Shown here: piece by piece, positions 34,687 to 44,030 of the stretch
Numbering within the stretch: position 1 is the first letter of the stretch
Layout of the letters: each line of letters begins with the position of its first letter
Source of the DNA: Puccinia triticina
Lineage: Eukaryota; Basidiomycota; Pucciniomycetes; Pucciniales; Pucciniaceae
DNA length: 64,000 bases
NCBI RefSeq assembly: GCF_026914185.1
Contig: NC_070566.1
Coordinates: forward strand, 2,914,001 to 2,978,000
Direction: 5' to 3'
Notes under the pieces: model-generated
What the model saw: the letters and a program-made list of their open reading frames with translations, nothing else
Databases searched by the model: none
What the model was told of the DNA's origin: nothing
Translations under genes and position numbers: made by a program

Positions 34687-35163
34687 CAACAGTGGGCCGC
34701 TACGCTAAACTACACTATTTTAGCCCTAAAGTTTAGCGTAGCGGCAAAAAGCGCCAACCTTTTTTGAATAGCGTTAGCGCGCTGTTAGCGCCGCTACGCT
34801 TTGCTAATTTTCTGCGGCGCTAACAGCATACTAATTTTTGTTTAGCGTTAGCGCTCCGCTAAAGCCGCTACGCTACGCTACGTTGCACTAAGGCGCTTTT
34901 AGCGCAAAAAAGGCACTTTTTTGCCGCAAAAAACGCTTTAGCGCAGCATAGCGCGCGCTCTTTCGCGCCCTGCGTGCTTAGCGTTAGCGCAATTGGGCGC
35001 ATCTGCACTAACGCTATGCTAAAAGCTAAAATAGATTTGCACCCTTTGCGCGTAGCGTTAGCGCAGATGCGCGCAATTGTGCTAACGCTACGCTAAAAAA
35101 TAGCGCATTTGCGCTGCGCTACGCTACGCTAACAGCTATGTTAGCGTAGCTGACCCACTGTTG
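34687..35163. mobile_element. CAACACTGGG element, copy 2
   Basis: 477 bp. Ends CAACAGTGGGCCGCTACGCT and its near complement. Exact 7-bp duplication TGTGGAG at 34680-34686 and 35164-35170. Interior as in copy 1, with poly-A/T tracts around GGCACTTTTTTGCCG. It interrupts the LINE gag. Confidence 0.92.
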
Positions 35164-36227
35164 TGTGGAGGATTACAGGAAATTGACTCGGAAGAGTTTT
35201 GAGTTTGTTGCTAAGTAGTTCCGCCCATATGTGTTTGTTGGTAAGGTGATGGCACGTTCTCAAGTGTTTGTGTAAATTTTGATATCCCTTGATGGGAGTA
35301 TAGCAATACCAACTGCCTCAATGACCTGCAAGTCAATGGTTGCATTAATTGAAGTCAAGACCTTATTTATCCTGGTGGATATGTCCGAACCTGACAGCGC
35401 ATCAAAAGCCGTTGTAAAGCTCAAAAGTGTTCCTGAGAACCTTTTTCTGAGTGCGGAAAGGGATGAATGAGGTTACCTCTGCCTTTCCTGGGTCACTAGA
35501 CACTAAAACAAGCCCCCCAATCTACAATTGGAAGGTTTATGTAGTGATAGTGGAGGTGTATCAAAAGATAGCCTACTTTGAGCAGGTGGCTTAAGGGTTA
35601 TGGTGATGTAGCTGATGTGTAAGTGTTGTAATGAGGTTGTAATTTGTATGTAGTTGTTATGTAATAAGGGTAAAACCACAATATAGTGGGGGCTAATACT
35701 GTAGAGTGAGGAAGTATTGTACTGTTATGGGGTAAGCTGAGTGCAAGTAGTTTGCTGAGAGAAATTACAACTGGGGGGAGGAAAGCTTCCTTAAATAGAA
35801 AAGAGTGAGACATTTTAGCTCCAGGGGAACAAGAGAATGAGGGGTTTTAGCTGCCCTGAAAGCTACAATGAGATATTTTGGCTGGTGATTGACAGGTCAC
35901 ATGAGGTCATGATGTCATATGAGGGAATTTAGCTAGTGAGAAATAGGAGGTGAGATGTTTTAGCTGGCCTGGCATGTCAAATGATGTCATCTGCAAGCTG
36001 CATGAGGGGTTTTTGCTATCTTGACACCTGCATGATGTCATCTGTCAACTGTCAGACTGCAGCCCCTATTACACCAGTCTGCATGCACCTGCATAAGACT
36101 GCATTAGACTGCATAAGCCTGCATCAAGTGTGCACAACACTGCATGACACTGCATGACATGTGCATAGCACAATGTAATGAGTGCAGCTGATGAGGTAAA
36201 GTGTATGTAAAGGGTAGACAAACTGTC

Positions 36228-36300
36228 AGGGTGGTCCATGTAACGGATTACATGTCCTGGGTAAGTGTGGTTCATGTAACGGATTACATGACCTGAGTAT
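36228..36300. repeat. Short direct repeat with palindrome TGTAACGGATTACA
   Basis: Two copies of CATGTAACGGATTACATG (36237-36254 and about 36273-36290), separated by CTGGGTAAGTGTGGTT-like sequence. It may be the edge of an LTR-like insertion, but the other boundary is unclear. Confidence 0.5.
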
Positions 36301-36716
36301 AGTGTTTGTGTGTGTGTAACTGGCTGATGGTGTCTTGAAAGGGTTGTAACTGGTGATCCAGAGGGGTGTAAGGTGTGTTGTCCATAGGGTCCTGTGTAGT
36401 TTTGGCCGTAGAATCCAGTGGTGTTGCTGTATTGGTTGATTTGAGAGTGTACATATGAGAAAAAAGGAAATTTTGAAATGGGCTAGATGGGTAACCATAA
36501 AGCATACCACACCGTGAATCCCGGTGGTGTATGTATGAAGACACAGGCCTTCTTATATTTGTTAATTTCCTTGTTTGAGGTTACTGACGGTGGTTGCTGC
36601 CCGTTCGCATGTTTAGTTTTCTTCTTGTTGTTTTCTCCTGCGACCGCGGCCTAGGTTGCAGGTGGTGGGGGAGCTGTGCCTTGTGTTTGACGTTCCAATC
36701 TGTCCAAACGTTCTGT

Positions 36717-37192
36717 CAACACTGGGTCGCTACGCTACGCTACGCTATTTCAGTGCTACGCGTTAGCGTAGCGGCAAAAAGCGCCCATCTATCTTGCATA
36801 GCATTAGCGCGCTGTTAGCGCCGCTACGCTGCGCTAATTTTCAGCGGCGCTAACAGCGCGCCAATTCTTTGTTAGCGTTAGCGCGCCGCTACAGTCGCTA
36901 CGCTACGCTGCGCTGCGCTACAGCGCTTTTAGCGGAAAAAAGCCCTTTTTTCCCGCTAAAGGCGCTGTAGCGCAGCGTAGCGCGCGCTCTTTTGCGCCCT
37001 GCACGCGTAGCGTTAGCGCAATTGCGCGCGTCTGCGCTAACGCTACGCTATCAGCTAAAATAGCTGCGCACCGCGTGCGCGTAGCGTTAGCGCATATGCG
37101 TGCAATTGCGCTAACGCTACGCTAAAAAATAGCGCATTCGCGCTGCGCTACGCTATGCTAACCGCTATGGTTAGCGTAGCGACCCAGTGTTG
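36717..37192. mobile_element. CAACACTGGG element, copy 3
   Basis: 476 bp with 21-bp perfect TIRs beginning CAACACTGGGTCGCTACGCT. Exact 7-bp duplication GTTCTGT at 36710-36716 and 37193-37199. Removing the element and one duplication rejoins the LINE gag reading frame. The central part has a hairpin around AGCGGAAAAAAGCCC. Confidence 0.94.
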
Positions 37193-37510
37193 GTTCTGTG
37201 ATCTGTTCTAGAAGTGTAGTTTCCTGTCTAGTGTCGTTTGCTTTGCTAGTATCTTCTGCTGCAGTCTTAATGTTGGGGCGGATCTTCACGAGAATTGTCT
37301 GAAGTTGGATGGTGCTCTTCAGCACATGAATCATTTGCTCAAAATTAAGTATATGCGCGGGGTTCTTGTCCAAAACTGCATCTGTAAGGAAATGGTAAAG
37401 ACTGTCGGTGAGTTGGATGGCCAACCGAAGGGGTGTCTTTGGTTGAAATCCTGTAGGTGGAGGTGGTGGATCTGGGTGGGGGATGGAGGCATGATTATTA
37501 ACTATTTGTC

Positions 37511-37901
37511 TATGGATAACTGTTTTAAAAACCTACAGTGAGATTGTGGTTTGAGCTGAAACACTCTCCTCGGAGGGGACTTCTGTTAAGCTATGTAGTG
37601 TGTTTGGCGCGTGTGATGTCAGGTGATGGCCTGTGATGATGTTGTTGTGTAATAGTTCTTATGTGGTTGTGTCTGATTGGAATGGTGGTCCATGGCAGTG
37701 TTGACATCACCACAGCTTGCAGTTATTTAGTTGAATTCCTGCATATCATTTATTTATGTATGTATGTATGTATGTATGACTGTATGACAGCTGCAGGCTG
37801 TGTACCAGGCAAGCTGTCCTGTAAGTGTGACAGGTCCTCCTGAACCTGAAAGGCCTACAGGACTGTGCAACATGTTTGGCTCACATGAACCGGGTTTGCC
37901 C
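37511..37901. other. Intergenic with ATGT microsatellite
   Basis: No gene seen. Positions 37754-37782 hold a tetranucleotide run (TATG, about seven copies). The segment ends in GGGTTTGCCC, the left target duplication of the next element. Confidence 0.6.
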
Positions 37902-38493
37902 CTGACTTGGCTAATTTCCCTTCTTGGGGGAGCGAAGCGACCTCCAAAGGAGGGACTTACGCACTATGTCTACCCCGCGGCCTGAGAGAATTTCAACTGT
38001 TGGTGGGCACTTTTTTATAATCAACATAGCACATGGGTCTCTGGACCAAATTCCTTCTAGTTTTCATTTCTGGGACCACCCAAACTGCCCCCATCTATGT
38101 ATGTACTATTTCCATCCCCCCCCATCCCTTTTCTTTGATCTGCAATACCCTTTGGAATATCATTAGTTTTGGATCCTGTACAGTGCAAGATGTGTAATGA
38201 AGGACGAAGTAGACATGATGGTGGTCATAAAAAAGTAATTTGAGGGCCACTCAAGGCTTAAAAAAATTTGAAAAACATGTGGGAAGATTCTCCATGGTCT
38301 TCTGCATCTTTTGTTCCCCCAACACCTGATCACCCAATGAGAATTGGTGCTGCTACAAAACATCAAAAAACAGCATTTTTGAAATTCTCTCAGGCCACAA
38401 GGTTGACATAGCGCATAAGTCCCTCCTTCGGCCTTCGGAGGGTCCCTGCGGGACGGCGTCCCCCCTCCACATAGAGAGGGAATTAGTCAAGTT
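37902..38493. mobile_element. 592-bp Mutator-like element with 10-bp TSD
   Basis: TIRs ACTTGGCTAATTTCCC and the complement of GGGAATTAGTCAAGT. Exact flanking GGGTTTGCCC stands at 37892-37901 and 38494-38503. About 200 bp of the left side is clearly related to 15074-15270 (GGAGGGACTTACG, TTGGTGGGCA, TTTTCATTTCTGGGACC). This is a short copy of the same family as the 5.8-kb element. It ends about 190 bp upstream of the Arp1 start codon. Confidence 0.92.
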
Positions 38494-38682
38494 GGGTTTG
38501 CCCGGGGTGAGTGGGAGTGAACACAGCCGAGGCGCTAAAATTCGGGCTTACGCTGTACGTAAGCCCCCCGTGGGTGTATTAGGCCCCCATGAACGGGTTA
38601 CAGATCAAGAGCCAGGAGCACCAGCCGCCTTCAACCAACCAGCTAACCGACATCTCTTCTTTCTCCTCCCTGATCTCAAGAC

Positions 38683-40990
38683 ATGCCATCGTACGTACAT
38701 CTTCCTTCCTTCTCACAATCAGAAAAAGTGCGCATGTTAACCAGCTCGAATAATCCCCAATTATGATGGAACAGTGAATTCGAGGACGTACTGACGAACC
38801 AGCCGATCGTAATTGACAACGTGGGTATTCATGTGTTTCCTTCGCACTAGTTGGGTCAACACCTCGGAATTCTCGGCGCAGACTCCTAAATTTTCAATGG
38901 ATCGTGCAAACCTGATCGGTTATTGGACTTGGGTTGTTATTATTTTTTAGGGCTCTGGTACCATCAAAGCTGGATTTGCGGGTCAAGATCACCCGAAATG
39001 TTTTTTCCCTTCCTAGTGGGCCTTACCTTGTTCCAGTACCATATCAGATTTTTTATATTGCTAACCGTCAGATGAGTCCGCCTTTCCTTTGACTTCTGTT
39101 TTTCAATCGGTAGTGTTGGGCGGCCCAAACACATCAGAGTGATGGCTGGCTCAATAGAAGGCGACATATTTATCGGAAGGAAAGCTCAAGAGCTTAAGGG
39201 ACTACTGAAAATTAACTATCCAATCGAACACGGCGTGGTTGATGATTGGGATGATATGGAACGAATATGGAATTACATTTATCAATCCGAACTGGAAACT
39301 GCATCCGAAGAGGTGCTTCATCAAGCCTTTTTCTATAAATCTGGGCAGTGACTTACATGTTTGATTTTTGCATTGTTAAATCAACCAACATCACTGCTCA
39401 CTATACCTACCTACCAACTCAAACTTACTGGGACCGTCTTCAGCATCCAGTACTCTTGACCGAAGCACCGTTAAATCCATCTCACAACAGGGATCAAGCC
39501 GCCCAGATTTTCTTTGAGACTTTCAACGTTCCTGCGCTATTTACATCAATTCAAGCTGTGCTATCACTGTAAGTGCGTCAACGTGTCGGTTCCTGTCACC
39601 CTACCCCACAAGACGCGTTCGAAGGGAAGAGCAGAATAAATACATCCAAACGATCCTACCCACATCATCTGACCTTATCACATTGATGTAGATATGCATC
39701 AGGTCGGACAACGGGGATTGTTTTAGATTCGGGAGATGGAGTGACACATTCGGTACCGGTATATGAAGGCTTTTCGATCCCTCATTCGATCCGCAGGGTT
39801 GACTTAGCCGGCAGAGACATCACCAACCAGTTGCAACTCCTCCTCAGGAAGGCCGGATACAATTTTCTCACAAGTTCTGAAAAAGAGATTGTCAGAATCA
39901 TGAAGGAAAAAACTTGCTACGTTGCACTGAACCCGGTCAAGGAAGAAAAGGATCACCACCATGTTGGTGGCGGTGCTTCTGGTGGGGCTAGCGGGGCAGC
40001 TGGTGGAACAGCGGGCACGGGCGTGGGCGGCGGTGGTAGTGGGGCAGGGAGTGGCGGCGGTGGTATAGGATATGGAAGAGGAGAAGATTTCAAACTCCCC
40101 GACGGGAGTGTTGTTCGAGTTGAGCTACATCCTCTACTCCTCAATTATATTGATGAGATCTCTTCTCATTTGTTTTACTCCCTCAGCTGGGTCCAGAGCG
40201 ATTCCGGGCAACGGAAATTCTGTTCAACCCCGAGTTGATTGGAGAAGAATTCCCAGGCATCCACCAAGTCGTCGTCGATTCTATCAACCGAACCGATCTA
40301 GATTTACGGAAACATCTTTTCCATAATATCATTCTGAGTGGTGGGACCACACTGTGTAAAGGTTTTGGTGATCGGCTCTTGTTTGAAGTCAAGAAGCTGA
40401 CTATGAAGGATGTCAAAGTAAGTGCATACGTTATCTTCTTGTCTTACACCTTCCCTTTTTGCCGAACTCCTGCATCCATAGATCAGATCAATATCGACAC
40501 GACTCTGATTTATTCCGTTCACTTTTTCTTGGTTCACATAGATCAAGATTTACGCACCACCCGAAAGGAAATATTCCACTTGGATTGGTGGGAGTATTCT
40601 TGCTGGGCTCAATACATTCAAAAAGGTAAACGTCTTTCTTGACCTGATACTTTTCTGATACAATTATCATTTGTCTTCCCCATTCGGCTTTTGGAAACCA
40701 TCGTACTAACTATGCTCAATTGTCGATTTTAAAAACTAGATGTGGGTTTCTGCCGAGGAATACCAGGAAGATCCAGATATAAGTCAGTCTTTCTTCCCGT
40801 TTTATTCTTTACTCTCTGACCTTTTTACATTTTGATACATTCCCATCTTATTACCGATTTCATACTTGAATCGATTCGCGAAAATTGATCATCTGGATTA
40901 ACTTCTCTCCTTTTTTCGATCACTTTTTGCATGCAAAACCCAATTGGCGGTCATTGAATATTTACCAAAGTTCATCGGAAGTCGTTTTGA
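38683..40990 (+). CDS. ARP1: Actin-related protein Arp1 (centractin) with Gly-rich insert
   Basis: Predicted 415 aa from ten exons: 38683-38690, 38775-38820, 38951-39015, 39114-39312, 39444-39568, 39692-40118, 40187-40417, 40542-40625, 40740-40782 and 40971-40990. Arp1 forms the short filament of dynactin, the dynein activator. Clear landmarks are [19 protein letters not shown] (nucleotide loop), [93 protein letters not shown] and the terminal IHRKSF. Exon 1 is 8 nt and exon 10 is 20 nt. Both are required by phase and by the conserved ends. Human ARP1 has 376 aa. The difference is a roughly 40-residue Gly/Ser/Ala-rich insert, preceded by a His triplet, at about 236-277, within subdomain 3 before KLPDGS. 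The donor after codon CGA (GTTGAG) is weak but forced by phase. Confidence 0.95.
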
Positions 40991-41719
40991 GATCTTGCAG
41001 ATTAGATTGTTGTTTTACTTTTTTTTTGACATATTTATTTACATTTGCATCTCTCTTAGGCTTCTCAAGTTTTCCTTCTTTTCATTTTGTTGATTTAAAG
41101 ATATTATGGTGATTATTCTTGTGTGATTTTATAGCTACTTTTTCTTGCATTTTTTGTTAGTTGTCGGACCCTTTTTCGTCGGGCAGTGGAAACAACAAAT
41201 CAGACCACAAAGGAACATCATTTGTGGGGCGCGGATCATATAACATCAATGAGCTGAGCTCACATGCATCATGCAATCTAAATAGGAATGCTACAAATTC
41301 ATAGATATTATTTAAGGGATTTCATTGGCTTGCAGAGTTGGAAGGAAGACAAAAAGTGAGAGTATGCAAGTCAGTGCTTCGATATCTGACTCTGATCCCC
41401 TTTTGCCCGTCCAGATTTTAAAACTCAAACTGTCAGAACATCCGCAATAAGTTAAACACTTATGATTGATTCCATTAGATGCAAGTTCAAGTAACGAGAT
41501 TGGAAAGTTTGACATAGTAGCAACAATCAATCGAGTAGTGGACAAGAACAAAAACGGTAGATGATTCATTGATACAACAATCTTACTGAAGATGTACAAA
41601 CTTGCACAAAGAGTATAGAGAAAACAAGCAAAAAATCAATAGGTGGGATCATTTTAATAAGTGGAATCATCGCCCGTAATTTGCCTCGCAAAGGAGATTG
41701 CCCAGGAAGAACACCAGAT
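40991..41719. other. Intergenic between convergent genes
   Basis: 3' flanks of Arp1 (+) and the UBX gene (-). T-rich, with no coding or repeat structure that I can support. Confidence 0.5.
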
Positions 41720-43248
41720 CTATTTCTTCGCTGAAAGTCGAATAAAAGAACAACAGAAGACAAAAAGGAAGAAAAAATGAAGGAAGTGCGGAAGGGGAAG
41801 GCGGAGGAACAGCAATCAGTACGAGCAAGGAGATGAAAGGATATCTTCTACAAAATAGTGAGAAGGAGGTCGAGAAGAAGGAGCCGAGAAGTAAGACATA
41901 CTTAGATTTTGCAGCCATTTGGGTACTTTGGCGCCCGCCTTGAGGATATCGTCGACTTTCTGTTTGCCCTTCTCGAGCGTGTTGCCAGTCGGTTGGCTCC
42001 CATTTTGTGCATCCAAGGTCGGTGGCAGAGGCAGTGGCTGGGCCGCGCTTAGTAGCTCAGGTGTTAGAGGAGGCGGGTTGGTCGAATCTGGCAAATGTAT
42101 AAGAGTCCATAATTGATATCAAGTTTGTGAGAACATAACGCGCAAGTACTCACGGTTGTAGATTTCTTCGGTGAATTTTATCAGCAGAAGAGAGGAAGGC
42201 GCCAGTTGAAGATCGAGTAAATTACTGGTGTTAATTTTCGAATCTGTTGCCAAGAATTCACGACGAGGAGGCGTTTGATCTACAATAAATACAATGTGTA
42301 TAGGAAAGGGTTGGTGAGTTCGGATGAGAAGAAGAGAAAATTAGCAAGAAGTTGTATGCCCAATATTTCTTGCATAAGTGGGATTGGAACTTACACAGTA
42401 CAAAGGGTTTGGTCCGGACATTTTCGAGCAACGATTCCTTGACAAACCGGTAAACATCAGATATTTTACAAGTACTGGGGAGTGCGCCTTCTAACATCGA
42501 CCGATCGGCAAACTTGATTCTAATCCGAGTCTGTCCAAAAAAAAAAAAAAAAACCCATCAATATTAAGCAGAAACTTTTTTTTTTTTTTTTTTTTGGGGG
42601 GGGGAGGTAGTTTCAAACAAACAATAGGAAACCGCGCCAATTTCTCATTTTTCTTCTGATTCTGTTCTCTTTCTCTGAGTGTTTTCGTGAGCATCGGCCC
42701 GTCCGTTAATTTTTCTCTACTAGCAACCTGTCCTGAGAAAGCCCTTTGAGCCTCGGCGGCTGTCGGGATGAAATAATCGTCTCCTAGGACTTTCCACCAA
42801 ACAGATAATTCAAAAATGAATCAGCATAAGCATCAATTTTTGAAACAATTTATTTTTCCTTGTGGTGCACTCGATCATGAAGGTGATGTCTGTTTGAAAT
42901 ACCTGGTCGTGGAGCGGGCTGAGCGTTGTTTGAAGGGAGCCATACTTTGACGTCCTTGGCGAGATGGCCAGCAGGGCGAGTGGAGAGGGAAGATGAGGCT
43001 GAGATTGCTGAGGCTGGACGGGCTGATGGGCTGGTCTCGAGGGCGGGTTTCGACGATGGCAGGAGGCTTTCCTTTTCCTCCATGTTTGAAGTGCAGATGT
43101 TTTCGCCTGGCGGTGGTACTGGTCACTCCACAGTGGGCCAGGTCGAATAGTCATTCCCCTAACCCGAAATCCGGGGGAGGTGCCCTGGCGATCGAGCGGG
43201 GGACACCGGTAGCCCCGACAACAAATTGCGTATCGATGCAGCAAACAT
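41720..43248 (-). CDS. UBX-domain protein of the TUG/ASPL/Ubx4 type
   Basis: Predicted 308 aa from seven exons: 43248-43164, 43118-42903, 42789-42623, 42530-42395, 42279-42154, 42087-41902 and 41730-41720. The last exon is 11 nt. The conserved parts are VKVWLPSNNAQPAP, a helical stretch with DDYFIPTAAEAQRAFSGQV and LREREQNQKKNEKLARFP, a UBX domain from about residue 157 (RIRIKFADRSMLEGALPS, then SDVYRFVKESL), and the C-terminal KVPKWLQNLTKK, which resembles the KLPKWL end of ASPL/TUG. Such proteins bind Cdc48/p97 and dissociate its hexamer. The N-terminal TUG ubiquitin-like domain is not found in this model or upstream. Instead a short Pro/Ser segment starts at MFAASIRNLL. Exon 1 is the least certain. 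One intron holds long A, G and T homop olymer runs (42537-42602). Confidence 0.88.
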
Positions 43249-43305
43249 CAGAAATGTTCAAGTGAAAACTTGGGTGCCTTTTTTATTTTTACTTACTATT
43301 TAGAT

Positions 43306-43455
43306 GACTCCCCATTGCGTCTACAGCCCTTCCAGATTTGAATTTACACCCGCTAGAGTTCTGAATTTTTGGTGAAAAGGAATATGGTTCTCTAAGCCTG
43401 GGATTCATTAATTTACTGTCATGTGCGTGGGCATCATGATCTGGAGGTCTCTAAA
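43306..43455. repeat. Fragment of the GACTTCCC MITE family
   Basis: GATGACTCCCCATTGCGTCT followed by CCTTCCAGATTTGAATTTAC and ATTCATTAATTTACTGTCATG matches the element at 63513-63712 over most of its length. It lies just upstream of the predicted first exon of the UBX gene. Confidence 0.7.
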
Positions 43456-44030
43456 TGCCAACAGTTAAGTTCTCCACTATTTAGCACTGTTCTTATTGGA
43501 AAACTTTACACGAGTTTACCATGATTGAGCAAACATGGTCCCTTCTTGACTGCCATCATTGTATGTATTACAGAAAGATGTGATATTATGTACAAGACTA
43601 TCAACAACAAAGCGAGAACAACAAACCAAAAACAATCTAATCTGTGACACAGGAGAGAAAGACAACATGGGGCAATGTAAATATGTAAGTGTGTCAAGAG
43701 CAGTGAGCACTGAAGAACAGGATAGTAACGATGGAATGAAAAACACGTCAATCAGAAATACCAACAAGACAAGCGAAAGGAATCGAGTGGGAGTGATAGT
43801 TTGAGAGTATCATTCAAGTGCTTTGCCTCCTGATTTGCTTATCATATCTTCGCGGGGAAAAAAATGCAGATTTCACAAAAAGAAAAGAAGTTCTTTTTAC
43901 TTTGTCACAATTTGATGAATACAACGAAATTTCGTGTTTTTTCTTCTTGATAATCTGAATGACCAAAAATACGGAAGACGACGACCAGGACAATCGAGGG
44001 GAACTGGAGGATGAGTTAAATGCGGGCTTC
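43456..44030. other. Intergenic, UBX upstream and TBC 3' UTR
   Basis: No gene seen. Short open frames on both strands have no domain or coding character. I searched here for a missing N-terminal ubiquitin-like exon of the UBX gene and did not see one. Confidence 0.5.

Larger units (their letters stand above)
33356..37510 (-). pseudogene. LINE ORF1 (gag) shattered by insertions
   Basis: On the minus strand, separated blocks read as one non-LTR retrotransposon gag. The 5' block at 37510-37200 (LTDSLYHFLTDAVLDKN, then ILVKIRPNIKTAAED) continues after the 36717-37192 insertion as RLDRLERQTQG. A middle block at about 35480-35171 has SGSDISTRINKVLTSINAT and a PVILHTP-like motif. A short block lies at 34679-34601. 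The 3' block at 33812-33356 ends in zinc knuckles, with C-X2-C-X4-H-X4-C clear at CFRCWKLGHTAQWC. The second knuckle has Phe in place of a Cys. Internal stops and a frameshift show it is dead, and no reverse transcriptase (ORF2) is present. Knuckle arrangement fits Tad1/I-type LINEs. Part of 35490-36540 may be a further inserted LTR-like sequence. Confidence 0.8.

Noticed and set aside
35490..36260. Complete LTR bounded by CCTGGGT repeats
   Set aside because: CCTGGGT occurs at both edges, but no TG...CA ends, primer-binding site or matching second LTR were found.
39953..40144. Proline-rich minus-strand frame opposite Arp1
   Set aside because: It is the complement of the glycine-rich insertion in a secure gene.
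43506..43767. Membrane-protein-like minus-strand frames downstream of the TBC gene
   Set aside because: They sit in the 3' UTR region, overlap each other in two frames, and have no start context or homology I recognise.
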